A stretch of 64,000 nt of DNA, taken from NCBI RefSeq assembly GCF_027257195.1, contig NZ_JAPDFS010000001.1, positions 321,246-385,245 of the forward strand, read 5' to 3'. Both the position numbers and the translations under genes were made by a program. The stretch comes from Halorubrum sp. F4 (GTDB lineage: Archaea > Halobacteriota > Halobacteria > Halobacteriales > Haloferacaceae). A model generated the notes under the pieces. It saw nothing but the letters and a program-made list of their open reading frames with translations, did no database searches and was not told the DNA's origin. Of this stretch, positions 18,819-26,967 are shown in pieces; within the stretch, counting starts at the first letter, position 1; each line of letters opens with the position of its first letter.

Positions 18819-19505
18819 ATGCGCGAAGTGACGCTCCGGATCCGCCACCACGACACGCCCGAGTGCGAGGCTAGCGCTCGCTACCCGGAGGTGACGCTCC
18901 GCTCGGTCTCCTCGATGACCGGACGGGGGACGGAGCGAAAGCGGATCATCGAACTCCGCGGGCCGGGCGACGACATCGATGGATTCCTCGAGGCGTTCCG
19001 AGAGGCGGAGTCCGTCGTCGAGGCAGAGCCGCTCTCGCCGCTCGAAGGGTTCCACGTCTACGTGGCGCTCGTCGTCGACGCCGAACGCTGGGACAGCATC
19101 GCCGAACGTCTCTCGGACCTCGGGATCCACTACCGGATGGGGACGACGATCACCGCCGGGATCGAGCGGTGGACGCTGTATTTGGAGCCTGACGACGACC
19201 TTTCGGCCGTGATCCGTGCGCTGGAAGCGGGTGGCAACGATGTCGAACTTGCCCGAAACGTACCGCTGTCGGAGATAGAGCGGCCGCCACAGCTGGAACT
19301 GTCCCGTTTTCTCGAGGATCTCACGCCACGACAGCGTGAGGTGCTGGCGGTCGCGATCGCGATGGGGTACTACGAACACGGCGGAGATGTCGGCATCGAG
19401 ACGGTCGCCGACGAACTCGAACTCGGAACCACCACGGTCTGGGAGCACCTTTCCCGTGCCGAAGCGAAGGTGATGGCTGGGGTCCTCGACCGCCTCGAGA
19501 CATGA
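18819..19505 (+). CDS. Bacterio-opsin activator-type HTH regulator
   Basis: About 228-residue regulator. The C-terminus is the HTH-10 domain of bacterio-opsin activators (LTPRQREVLAVAIAMGYYEH, then ETVADELELGTTTVWEHLS). The N-terminal about 150 residues resemble the sensor half seen in other haloarchaeal HTH-10 proteins; the ligand is unknown. An in-frame ATG exists at 18792. The ATG at 18819 is preferred because a TATA-like CGTTATGT lies 24-31 nt before it. It is divergent from the importer operon, so it is a good candidate for its regulator. Confidence 0.85.
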   Translation: MREVTLRIRHHDTPECEASARYPEVTLRSVSSMTGRGTERKRIIELRGPGDDIDGFLEAFREAESVVEAEPLSPLEGFHVYVALVVDAERWDSIAERLSDLGIHYRMGTTITAGIERWTLYLEPDDDLSAVIRALEAGGNDVELARNVPLSEIERPPQLELSRFLEDLTPRQREVLAVAIAMGYYEHGGDVGIETVADELELGTTTVWEHLSRAEAKVMAGVLDRLET

Positions 19506-19557
19506 ACTCGCCCGCCGGACAATGCAGCACGTCCTCCGCTTGCCACTTTTATTCTCT

Positions 19558-19592
19558 CTATATATATTATAGTCTGCTAGACTTTTATTGAA
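19558..19592 (+). promoter_or_regulatory. AT-rich promoter region of the Hsp20 gene
   Basis: Contains an imperfect AT palindrome (19558-19572, CTATA...TATAG), a short inverted repeat AGTCT-GCT-AGACT (19571-19583), and TTTTATTG ending at 19590. The last is the best TATA candidate. The repeats are compatible with a heat-shock operator, but no regulator can be named. Confidence 0.4.
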
Positions 19593-19621
19593 CCGCCCAT
19601 AGACTATCGAATGGATTCGAG

Positions 19622-19993
19622 GTGGTAGACATGGCTCTTCCACGACCAGCCAGCACGTGGACCGGAGGCATGAAGCTGCCAAGCGGACTGTTCGAACGAG
19701 GAAGCGACGACTACGAACTGTACGAACAGGAGGACGAGTTCGTCCTCGCGATCGAACTCCCCGGCTTCGATCCGGCGGAACTCACCGTCTCGTGGAACGA
19801 CGGCACGCTGAACGTCGCCGGCGAGCACGAGGACGAGTTCCGCGGCACGCGCCGGACGTACCACCGCCGGTTCCGGTTTCCGAAGACGATCGACGAGGAC
19901 GCCATCGAGGCCGAGTATCGGAACGGTATCCTCCCAGTCCGGCTCCCGATGGCGGTCGACGCCGCGATGACCGGTACCGAGATCGAGAGCTGA
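19622..19993 (+). CDS. Hsp20/alpha-crystallin family small heat-shock protein
   Basis: 123-residue small heat-shock protein. The alpha-crystallin domain spans about residues 35-115: YEQEDEFVLAIELPGF, TVSWNDGTLNVAGEH, and YRNGILPVRLPM, equivalent to the GxL region. It holds unfolding proteins as an ATP-independent chaperone. The start is GTG at 19622 or ATG at 19631. The N-terminal arm and C-terminal tail are short. No chaperone partner is adjacent. Confidence 0.88.
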   Translation: MVDMALPRPASTWTGGMKLPSGLFERGSDDYELYEQEDEFVLAIELPGFDPAELTVSWNDGTLNVAGEHEDEFRGTRRTYHRRFRFPKTIDEDAIEAEYRNGILPVRLPMAVDAAMTGTEIES

Positions 19994-20082
19994 CGGGCAC
20001 GTCCGTCGGTCGCGCCGCTCCCTGAGCTCGATCGCGGAACGTTCTCTCCCGAAAACCCCGATCGCTGACCGGAACGGACACC

Positions 20083-20089
20083 GATATAC
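20083..20089 (+). promoter_or_regulatory. TATA-like box of the EamA gene
   Basis: GATATAC, 24-30 nt before the GTG at 20113. It supports GTG as the real start of a leaderless message. Confidence 0.55.
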
Positions 20090-20112
20090 GGGCGGACGTC
20101 GTCGTCGCGAAC

Positions 20113-21039
20113 GTGTCCAGATACCGCGATGTCCTCCTGTTCGCGCTCCTCTCGGCGCTGTGGGGCGGTTCGTTCGTTGCCATCGAGGTCGGGCTGGCGT
20201 ACTACCCTCCCGTGTTGTACGCGGCCTACCGGTTCGACATCGCGGCGTTGGTCCTCGTCACGTACGTCCTCCTCACCGAACGAAATCCGTTTCCACGGAC
20301 TCGTGGCGACCTCGCCGCGATCGGACTCAGCGGCGGGTTCAACGTGGCAGTCAACAACTCGCTGTTGTTCACGGGTCAGCAGTACACGACGAGCGGGATC
20401 GCCTCGATCACCTACAGCCTCGTTCCCATCGTCACTGCGGCCGTCGCGGCGGCGTGGATCGGCGAATCGAGCCTCGACCTGCGGGGAAGCGTCGGCGTCC
20501 TGCTCGCGTTCGTCGGCGTCGGGCTCGTTGCCCAACCGGATCCCGCAAACCTCACCGGCGGCGTGACGATCGGGGTCGCGCTCATCTTCGTCGGCGTGGT
20601 CTCGGTCTCGTTCAGCAGCGTCGGACTCCGCGTCGTGAAGACGACGTTCTCGAGCGTCGCGCTCACGGGCTGGGCGATGCTGTTCGGCGGTCTCCTGATG
20701 CACGGGTTCAGCCTCGGACTCGGCGAGGGACAGCGACTCCCCGCCACCGAACTGCCGGCACTCGTCGCGTTGGGCTTCCTCGGCGTGCTCTCCTCGGCCG
20801 TGGCGTACACGATCTACTTCACGCTTCTCGACCGACTCGGCGCGTTCGAGATCAACCTGGTCTCCTACGTCGTCCCCGTGGTCGCGACGGTCGCCGGCGC
20901 GGTGCTTCTCGCGGAGCCGGTGACGCCGACGACCGTCGCCGGGTTCGTCGTGATCCTCGCCGGCTTCGCGCTGGTCAAACGTCACGCGATCGCCGAGGAA
21001 GTTCCGAGACTCGTCTCGCGAGTCGGCGGGTTCTTCTGA
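20113..21039 (+). CDS. EamA/DMT-superfamily transporter
   Basis: 308-residue integral membrane protein with ten predicted helices in two EamA repeats. The first begins FALLSALWGGSFVAIEVGLAYYPP. The second runs from about residue 150 and ends EPVTPTTVAGFVVILAGFALV. Members export amino acids or other metabolites, sometimes purines. The substrate cannot be predicted. It appears monocistronic and converges on the peroxiredoxin gene. Confidence 0.88.
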   Translation: MSRYRDVLLFALLSALWGGSFVAIEVGLAYYPPVLYAAYRFDIAALVLVTYVLLTERNPFPRTRGDLAAIGLSGGFNVAVNNSLLFTGQQYTTSGIASITYSLVPIVTAAVAAAWIGESSLDLRGSVGVLLAFVGVGLVAQPDPANLTGGVTIGVALIFVGVVSVSFSSVGLRVVKTTFSSVALTGWAMLFGGLLMHGFSLGLGEGQRLPATELPALVALGFLGVLSSAVAYTIYFTLLDRLGAFEINLVSYVVPVVATVAGAVLLAEPVTPTTVAGFVVILAGFALVKRHAIAEEVPRLVSRVGGFF

Positions 21040-21085
21040 CTGGACGCGTCCGAGCGAGGCGATCGGACCGCCCGCCCCGTCCGCG

Positions 21086-21553
21086 TCAGTCGTCGAGCGC
21101 TGCGACGTCCTCTAAGATCTCCGCGCCGTGGTCCTCCGGCGAGACGCCCTCGTAGGCGAGCACGACCGTCCCCTCGCCATCGACCACGTACGTGTTCCGG
21201 AAGACGCCGTCGAAGACGTTCCCGAACATCTCCTTTTCGCCGTAGGAGTCGTACGCGCTCGCGACCTCGCCGTCGGGGTCCGAGAGGAGATCGAAGGGGA
21301 GGTCGTAGTCGGCCGCGAAGTCCGCGAGGTCGGAGACGGGATCGTCGCTGATCCCGAGCACTCGTACGCCGGCGTCCTCGAAGGCGTCCCACTCGTCGCG
21401 GAAGCTACACGCCTCGGTCGTACAGCCGGGCGTGTCCGCCCGCGGGTAGAAGTAGACGATCGTGTAGGCGGCGTCGGTTCCGCCGAGCGAGACCGGCTCG
21501 CCGTGCTGGTTCTCGAGCGTGAACGCCGGAGCATCCGCGCCGGGGTCGAGCAT
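21086..21553 (-). CDS. Peroxiredoxin (Bcp/PrxQ type)
   Basis: 155-residue thiol peroxidase. The peroxidatic Cys lies in YPRADTPGCTTEACSFRD, with the PxxxTxxC motif and a second Cys five residues later, the PrxQ/Bcp arrangement. It begins LDPGADAPAFTLENQHG as in the family. It reduces hydrogen peroxide and organic hydroperoxides in the cytoplasm; the electron donor is unknown. It diverges from the methionine aminopeptidase gene. Confidence 0.93.
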   Translation of the reverse strand: MLDPGADAPAFTLENQHGEPVSLGGTDAAYTIVYFYPRADTPGCTTEACSFRDEWDAFEDAGVRVLGISDDPVSDLADFAADYDLPFDLLSDPDGEVASAYDSYGEKEMFGNVFDGVFRNTYVVDGEGTVVLAYEGVSPEDHGAEILEDVAALDD

Positions 21554-21719
21554 ACCGTTCCTCGAGCCGGAATCGGCTTATCGGCACCGATCCGGTCGGC
21601 ACCCCCGGCTTCGACGTGGTTCCCGGCCGCGGAGGACGCGTGAGTCGAGAGTCGGTCCGCGTCTCAGCGAGCGGTCCGTTCCCGCAACCTCTTTGCGGCC
21701 CCTCGACGAACCGGGTGAC

Positions 21720-22628
21720 ATGAGTCACGGACCCCTCGACGACGACGCGGTCGAGAGCTACCGGGAGGCCGGCGCGGTGCTGGTCGAGGCGATGAACGAG
21801 GCCAGGGAGATGGTCGAACCGGGTCGGAGCCAGCTCGAGGTCGCCGAGTGGGTGGAGGACTTCGTCCGCGAGGAGGGCGCGGGGCTCGCGTTCCCCGTCA
21901 ACCTGAGCGTCGACCCCGAGGCGTCCCACGCGACGCCGTCCCGCGACGACGACACCGAGTTCGGCGAGGAGATGGTGTGTCTCGACGTCGGCGTCCACGT
22001 CGACGGCTACATCGCCGACGCCGCGGTCACCGTGGATCACACCGGAAACGTCGAGCTCGTCGAGGCGGCCGAGATGGCGCTCGAGGCCGCCGTCGACGAG
22101 GCGGGCCCGGGCGTCGAGGTCGGCGTCGTCGGGCAGGCCATCGAGGACGTGATCCGCGGGTACGGCTACACGCCGGTGCTCAACCTCTCCGGCCACGGCG
22201 TCGAGCAGTACGACGCCCACACCGAACCGAACGTCCCGAACCGCGGGGTCGACCGCTCCGTCGAACTCGAGCCCGGACAGGCGGTCGCCATCGAGCCGTT
22301 CGCGACCGACGGCCGCGGGAAGGTCGGCGAGGGAACCGACGAGGAGATCTACGAGCTCCAACGCGAGAAGAGCGTCCGCGACCGGCGGGCCAGACAGGTG
22401 TTGGAGGAGATCGCCGAGTTCGACGGGCTCCCCTTCGCCGCCCGGTGGCTCTCGAACGACCGGGCCGGGATGGCGCTACGGCGACTCAAACAGGCGGACG
22501 TGGTCAAGGGATACCCCGTGCTCAAGGAGGCCGACGACGCGCTCGTGAGCCAGGCGGAACACACGCTCCTGGTCACCGACGAGGGCGTCGAGGTCATCAC
22601 CGCGGGCATCCACGACTTCGACGGGTAA
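21720..22628 (+). CDS. map: Methionine aminopeptidase, type II
   Basis: 302-residue archaeal MetAP2. The metal ligands are Asp in CLDVGVHVDGYIADAAVT (two Asp), His in NLSGHGVEQYDAH, Glu in AIEPFATDG and a C-terminal Glu after SQAEHTLLV. The approximately 60-residue insertion that separates type II from type I is present. The ATG at 21720 gives the normal start; the frame is open upstream but reads Arg-rich. It removes initiator Met from nascent proteins. Confidence 0.94.
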   Translation: MSHGPLDDDAVESYREAGAVLVEAMNEAREMVEPGRSQLEVAEWVEDFVREEGAGLAFPVNLSVDPEASHATPSRDDDTEFGEEMVCLDVGVHVDGYIADAAVTVDHTGNVELVEAAEMALEAAVDEAGPGVEVGVVGQAIEDVIRGYGYTPVLNLSGHGVEQYDAHTEPNVPNRGVDRSVELEPGQAVAIEPFATDGRGKVGEGTDEEIYELQREKSVRDRRARQVLEEIAEFDGLPFAARWLSNDRAGMALRRLKQADVVKGYPVLKEADDALVSQAEHTLLVTDEGVEVITAGIHDFDG

Positions 22629-22672
22629 CGGCGTCCCGTTTCCCGGCATCGTCAGTCGGATGCGGTGTGGCC

Positions 22673-23779
22673 CTACGCTATCTTCATCATCCGCGTCTCG
22701 AACTTCCCGACGCGGACGCGGACCCACCCGGCCAGCTCCGCGTCGAGGTCCGGGTCGTCGGTGTCGACCCGGAGCACGCGCACGTCGTCGAGTTTCGTCC
22801 GGGAGGCGACGATCGTCACGTCGCACTCGCGGATCACGGCCGGCGAGAGCTGGGGGTTCCCCCGGCCGAAGACGAACCCCTGCCCGCCGATCGGCGAGAC
22901 GACGATCACGTTCTCCTCGCCCAGCGCGTCCAGGATCTCCGATTCCGTCGCGTCGCGGACGACCACCTCGCCGTCGCGCCAGACGTCGACGCCGATCGGC
23001 GACGGCTCGAACCCGAGTTCGGCCTTGATCGCACCGACGGTCGATCCGGGGCCGAGCACGTAGGTGACGCCCTCCCCCTCGCGCACCCGGACGTCGTCGG
23101 CGACGCCCTCGGCGAGCGACTCGACGGTGCCGCTCGCGGTCTGTTTCGACGACTGGAGGTCCTCGGCGACGGGGACGTGTGCGACCCCGCGGAGCTCGGG
23201 GTGGACCTCGCCCTCCCGGTAGGCGTCCTCGTCGATGTCCATAACCTCGCGGCGCTCCGTCCGCGCGAACGTCGCCGCCACCTCCGCGGCGTCCTCCGGC
23301 GAGACCGCGAACACCGACGAGTACACCTTCACGCCCGCGGGCACGCCGAGCATCGGCGTGTCCGTGCCCTCGAGCGCCGTCGCCACGTCGGCCGCGGTGC
23401 CGTCGCCGCCGACGAACAACACGAGGTCGACGCCCGCATCGAGGAGGGCCGCCACCGCGCGGCGGGTGTGTTCGGCGGTCGTCTCGGGAGAATTCTCGCC
23501 GTCGGTCCCGGGATCTCTCTCGTCGTCGAACGGATCGACGACGCGGGCCGGCTCGAACCCCGCCCCGCGGACGACCGTCTCGCCCATGGGGTCCACGACC
23601 GTCGAGACGGTCGTCCCGGGCGCGACCGCGGCGAGCCGCTCCATCGCCCGTGCCGCGCGGTCGGGCGCACGCGGCTCCGCGCCGCGCTCGCGTGCCTCCG
23701 CGATCTTCCCATCGGTTCCCTTCAGTCCGACGCGACCGCCCATTCCGGCGATCGGGTTCATCACGACGCCGACGTGCAT
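22673..23779 (-). CDS. ATP-NAD kinase family protein
   Basis: 368 residues from the chosen start. The nucleotide-binding GGDGT motif (LFVGGDGTAADV) and the N-terminal VGVVMNPIAGMGGRVGLKG place it in the ATP-NAD kinase/AcoX-like group of archaea. This group is longer than classical NAD kinase, and its substrate is not certain. The Met at 23779 is chosen because it begins the conserved block; a TATA-like GTTAAGT lies about 30 nt before it. The middle has an acidic segment (PFDDERDPGTDGE). Confidence 0.85.
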   Translation of the reverse strand: MHVGVVMNPIAGMGGRVGLKGTDGKIAEARERGAEPRAPDRAARAMERLAAVAPGTTVSTVVDPMGETVVRGAGFEPARVVDPFDDERDPGTDGENSPETTAEHTRRAVAALLDAGVDLVLFVGGDGTAADVATALEGTDTPMLGVPAGVKVYSSVFAVSPEDAAEVAATFARTERREVMDIDEDAYREGEVHPELRGVAHVPVAEDLQSSKQTASGTVESLAEGVADDVRVREGEGVTYVLGPGSTVGAIKAELGFEPSPIGVDVWRDGEVVVRDATESEILDALGEENVIVVSPIGGQGFVFGRGNPQLSPAVIRECDVTIVASRTKLDDVRVLRVDTDDPDLDAELAGWVRVRVGKFETRMMKIA

Positions 23780-23867
23780 ACCCGACGTTGTGGCGTCGAC
23801 CACTTAACGGGTCGTCGACGGCGGGCGGGTCGGGCCGTGCGCGCCACGGCCGACCGCCGAAGATCAA

Positions 23868-23875
23868 GTTTTAAG
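23868..23875 (+). promoter_or_regulatory. TATA-like box of a short membrane-peptide gene
   Basis: GTTTTAAG, 25-32 nt before the ATG at 23900. It is the best evidence that the 37-codon ORF is expressed. Confidence 0.55.
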
Positions 23876-23899
23876 CCGGGACCCGGACAACCCCCGTAC

Positions 23900-24013
23900 A
23901 TGATCCTGTCCGCCGTTCAGCCCGAGCCGCTCCCGATCGAGGCGACCGCGCTCGCCGTGCTCGCCGTCAGCCTGATCGTCACCGCCGTCTGGGTCGCCTA
24001 CCTCGCCCGCTGA
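23900..24013 (+). CDS. Small single-span membrane protein (37 aa)
   Basis: Short ORF with a good leaderless promoter. The product starts MILSAVQPEPLPIEATALAV and continues with a hydrophobic span up to VAYLAR: one transmembrane helix (about residues 15-35) and a tiny basic end, with no signal-cleavage site. It sits in the gap between two convergent-to-divergent genes (ATP-NAD kinase and the molybdopterin-binding protein). No function is known to me. It would be missed by length cut-offs. Confidence 0.65.
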   Translation: MILSAVQPEPLPIEATALAVLAVSLIVTAVWVAYLAR

Positions 24014-24028
24014 GACGGGTCGCGTCGA

Positions 24029-24730
24029 TCAGTCGTCGGTGCCTTCGTCCACGAGTTCCGCGCGCTCCCGCAACCACGCGGCCGCCCGTTCGGCCTCGGC
24101 CGCCTCGCCCGCGGTTATCTTCACCCTGACGTTCCCGCCCGGGTAGGACCCGACGCTCACGTCGAAGCGCTCTCTGAGCTCCGAGAACCGGCCGATGAGG
24201 GTACTCTCGGGTTCGTCGACGGCGACGACGACCGCGTGGGTCGGATCGCCGTCGAACTCGGACTCGACCCGCTCGAACATCGCCTTCATCTCCGTCGGAA
24301 CGCCCGGCAGCACGTAGACGGACTCGACGACGGCTCCCGGCGCGACGCCCGCCTCGTTGGCGAGCGGCCGACAGTCCGCGGGCAGATGCGTCGTCTCCGC
24401 GGCGAGGTCGTCCGCGCTGTACCCCCGCTCCTCGAGCCACGCGGCCGCCTCCTCGTTCTCGACGACCTCCCGGCCGAAGGCGGCGGCGACCGCCTCCATC
24501 GTCACGTCGTCGTGGGTCGGACCGAGCCCGCCGGTGACGATCACGGCGTCGTACTCCGCGCGGTACTCGTTGACGACCCGGGCGATCTCCGCGACCTCGT
24601 CAGGGACGACCGTCACCCGCCGGACCGGGACTCCCCGGTCCGCGAGCCGGCCGCAGAGCCAGGTCGCGTTCGTGTTCTCCGTGTCGCCGACGAGGAGTTC
24701 GTCCCCGACGGTGACGATCGCGGCGTTCAT
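24029..24730 (-). CDS. MoaB/CinA-type molybdopterin-binding domain protein
   Basis: 233-residue protein with a single MoCF-binding domain like CinA's N-terminal half: VGDELLVGDTENTNATWL, VTGGLGPTHDDVT, and VYVLPGVPTEMKAMF. It lacks the C-terminal amidase of bacterial CinA. It could act on nucleotide or pterin substrates; the reaction is unproven. The ATG at 24730 starts the conserved block. It is the last gene downstream of the tfe cluster, separated by 109 bp from the lipoprotein gene. Confidence 0.87.
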   Translation of the reverse strand: MNAAIVTVGDELLVGDTENTNATWLCGRLADRGVPVRRVTVVPDEVAEIARVVNEYRAEYDAVIVTGGLGPTHDDVTMEAVAAAFGREVVENEEAAAWLEERGYSADDLAAETTHLPADCRPLANEAGVAPGAVVESVYVLPGVPTEMKAMFERVESEFDGDPTHAVVVAVDEPESTLIGRFSELRERFDVSVGSYPGGNVRVKITAGEAAEAERAAAWLRERAELVDEGTDD

Positions 24731-24839
24731 GCTCGGACCCACGCGGCGGCGAGTCAAAAGGTCGCCGGGGAGGTCCGGCAGGGGCGGACGGGACGGATGG
24801 AACGGGTGGAACGGACGGGACGTTCACTCCGCCTCCCGG

Positions 24840-25616
24840 TCACAGGAACCCGTCGTCGTCCTCGTCGTCGTACACGCCGAGACCCATCTCGCGGCGGCGC
24901 TCGCGGAGCTCCTCGAGCTGGCGTTTGAACCGGAGCGTCCCCACGACCGCGACGAGGATCGCGACGGCGAGGATCCCGCCGAAGACGACGAGGTCGGTCT
25001 CGCGGTACGCCTGGACGACGATCGAGCCCGTGACCTCCTCCCAGACGATCCGGTCGCGATCGCCGACCGTCTCGACCTCGTGGCTCCGCGGCGAGACGTG
25101 CCCGACGAGCGGGAAGTCCGTGCTGAATCCGGGCGGCAGCGTCACGGCGTATGAGCCCTCGACGTACGCCAACGACGTGAACCGTCGGGGCGAGCCGTCG
25201 CTCGTGAACGCGACCTTTCCGCCCTCCATGTCGTCGCCGAGGCGGACCCACGTCTCGTCCGGCGTCCGCTCGACTTCCCCGCCGCGGGCGCGGAACTCGC
25301 TTCCGGTCACCACCTCGCCGTCGGGATACTGATACCGGAACGCCTCGAACTCCAGGGGCTGGTCGCCGGCGTACGGAGTCTGGCGGTACAGACGGAGCTC
25401 GTCGCGCCCGGAGAGGTCGTAGACGACCGTGTACCGCGCGTCAGTCGAGAGGTCGAAGGCGGCGTCGCGGTCGACGTCGAAGTCGTAGTCGCGGGGCGGT
25501 TCGGCGTCGAGCGTCTCGTTCGTGACCTCCCCGCCGCCGGTGGCGTAGCCGAGACAGCCGGCGCTCGCGGCGAGGAGCGCGACGAGCGTCACGGCGAGGA
25601 CGAGGCGTCGGTTCAC
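24840..25616 (-). CDS. Haloarchaeal lipoprotein with C-terminal membrane anchor (DUF5803-like)
   Basis: 258 residues: signal peptide with lipobox LAASAGC (Cys21), a mostly beta-rich extracellular domain, a transmembrane helix near residues 208-230 (VVFGGILAVAILVAVVG) and an acidic cytoplasmic tail. It is conserved in haloarchaea and I recall it as DUF5803, but I cannot verify that. It starts 15 bp after the DUF2110 stop, so it belongs to the tfe operon. Function unknown. Confidence 0.75.
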   Translation of the reverse strand: MNRRLVLAVTLVALLAASAGCLGYATGGGEVTNETLDAEPPRDYDFDVDRDAAFDLSTDARYTVVYDLSGRDELRLYRQTPYAGDQPLEFEAFRYQYPDGEVVTGSEFRARGGEVERTPDETWVRLGDDMEGGKVAFTSDGSPRRFTSLAYVEGSYAVTLPPGFSTDFPLVGHVSPRSHEVETVGDRDRIVWEEVTGSIVVQAYRETDLVVFGGILAVAILVAVVGTLRFKRQLEELRERRREMGLGVYDDEDDDGFL

Positions 25617-25631
25617 GCGCTCGAACTCACC

Positions 25632-26327
25632 TCAGACGACACAGCGCATCTCCGCCGGGAGATACGAGCCGATCGCGGCCAGCAGCCCCGGCGGGTCGGT
25701 TCCCTCGGCACAGACGACGCTCTGTTCCAGCAGCCCCAGCCGCTCGACGGTGACGATGTCCTGTGCGTGACCCGCGCGATTCACCGTCGCGCGTACCTCT
25801 CCACGCGTCGCGGAGTTGACGTTCAGCCGACCCGGTCCCCGCTGCCAGTCGTAGAGGCGGTCCCGCTCGGCGTCGGCGAGCCGGTGTGGGTCGGCGTCCG
25901 GCTCGCCGAGATCGCCGCCGTAGACGAACGTCATCGGGAGATGCTGGACGAGACCGAACCGCTCGACGACCTGTTCGGGCGCGCCGACGCCGAGACCCAG
26001 CTCGTCGGCGGGAACGTGGACCTCCTCGCCCGCGTCGAGGACGAAGCCCTCGGCGTCCCACGACTCGAGGGTGCCGACGTACGTCTCGCCGGAGACGAAC
26101 CCCTCGTCATGGGCGACGATCGCTCCCCACGTCTCCGCGAGGACGTTGCGGGCGACGGTGGCGTCGTCGCCGGTCACGTCGACCTGGACGAAGTCGTCGT
26201 CGCGGACGCCGACGGTCCACTCGACCGCGAGCTCGCCCACGTCGTTGCCGACGAGCGAGTTCATCCCGTCGAGCGCGCGGTCGCGGGCGTCGCCCTCGAC
26301 GTAGCACTTGGTCGCGAGGACGACCAT
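25632..26327 (-). CDS. DUF2110 family protein
   Basis: 231-residue protein, recalled as archaeal DUF2110. It begins MVVLATKCYVEGDARDRALD and contains regular alpha/beta segments, with an RGEVRATVNRAGHAQDIV stretch near the C-terminus. No membrane segments. The start is fixed by a 1-bp stop/start overlap with tfe at 26327 (TGATG); the longer upstream frame is Arg-rich antisense. Tight coupling to TFE suggests a transcription- or RNA-related role, which is an inference. Confidence 0.8.
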   Translation of the reverse strand: MVVLATKCYVEGDARDRALDGMNSLVGNDVGELAVEWTVGVRDDDFVQVDVTGDDATVARNVLAETWGAIVAHDEGFVSGETYVGTLESWDAEGFVLDAGEEVHVPADELGLGVGAPEQVVERFGLVQHLPMTFVYGGDLGEPDADPHRLADAERDRLYDWQRGPGRLNVNSATRGEVRATVNRAGHAQDIVTVERLGLLEQSVVCAEGTDPPGLLAAIGSYLPAEMRCVV

Positions 26328-26851
26328 CAGCCGGTCACGTCCGCGTTGAGCTCGTCTCGAAGCTCCTCGAGGCGCATCGACAGCGCCTCCTGGAGCCGGT
26401 CGTTCTCCATCGCGTCGAGCGGCGAGCCGCACTCGGGACACTCGAAGCCGAAGTCCATCGCCTCGCCGAACTCGAAGCGGAGCGAACACACCTCACAGAG
26501 GTAGAACTCGTGGGTGCGCTCGTACTCCTCCCGGTCGTCCAACGCGTCGAGGAGCCGGTACATCTCCTCCTGGAGGTTCTCCGGAATGTTGTCGTAGTGG
26601 AACGTCCAGAGGTACGTGAGCCAGCCCGAGTCCTCGTCGCGGACCCGCCGATAGGTGGCGAGGTCGTTCTCGTAGAGGATGAACAGCGCGCGACGGACGT
26701 CGTTGAGCTCCAGTCCGAGCTCCTCGGCCAACTCCTCGTCGGTCACCTCGCCGTCCGGGGGCGCGGCCGCGACCGGCATCCCCGTCGGCCCCACGAGCTC
26801 GTGGAGGTACTTCTGGATGACGGGGTCGTTCAACAGGTCCTCAAAAGCCAT
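26327..26851 (-). CDS. tfe: Transcription initiation factor E subunit alpha
   Basis: 174-residue TFE-alpha. It carries an N-terminal winged helix (MAFEDLLNDPVIQKYLHELV, DEELAEELGLELNDVRRALF) and a C-terminal zinc ribbon with CEVC and CPEC. It helps open promoters with TBP, TFB and RNA polymerase. A TATA-like GCTTTTAACC at 26876-26885 lies 25-34 nt before the ATG, so the message is leaderless and the longer upstream frame is rejected. First gene of an operon with DUF2110 and a lipoprotein. Confidence 0.95.
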   Translation of the reverse strand: MAFEDLLNDPVIQKYLHELVGPTGMPVAAAPPDGEVTDEELAEELGLELNDVRRALFILYENDLATYRRVRDEDSGWLTYLWTFHYDNIPENLQEEMYRLLDALDDREEYERTHEFYLCEVCSLRFEFGEAMDFGFECPECGSPLDAMENDRLQEALSMRLEELRDELNADVTG

Positions 26852-26875
26852 TACCGTGATATGGCGGTGGATCGG

Positions 26876-26885
26876 GGTTAAAAGC
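26876..26885 (-). promoter_or_regulatory. TATA-like box of tfe
   Basis: Minus-strand GCTTTTAACC, 25-34 nt before the tfe ATG. A divergent box for the M48-like gene is about 50 bp away. Confidence 0.6.
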
Positions 26886-26935
26886 TCCGAAAGGGACCAC
26901 GCCCCCGTTCCCGGACGTACTCCGGCTCCGGCAGA

Positions 26936-26942
26936 GCTATAC
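26936..26942 (+). promoter_or_regulatory. TATA-like box of the M48-like gene
   Basis: GCTATAC, 26-32 nt before the ATG at 26968. It favours 26968 over the in-frame ATG at 27001. Confidence 0.5.
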
Positions 26943-26967
26943 GCCCCCCGGCTCACGGGTTCCGCGT

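Noticed and set aside
18653-18860. Short minus-strand frame across the importer/regulator gap
   Set aside because: It crosses the start region and promoter of the HTH regulator and has no family or promoter support.
21848-24013. 721-codon plus-strand frame
   Set aside because: Most of it is antisense or out of frame to methionine aminopeptidase and the ATP-NAD kinase gene and is Arg-rich. Only its last 37 codons, with their own promoter, are accepted as a gene.
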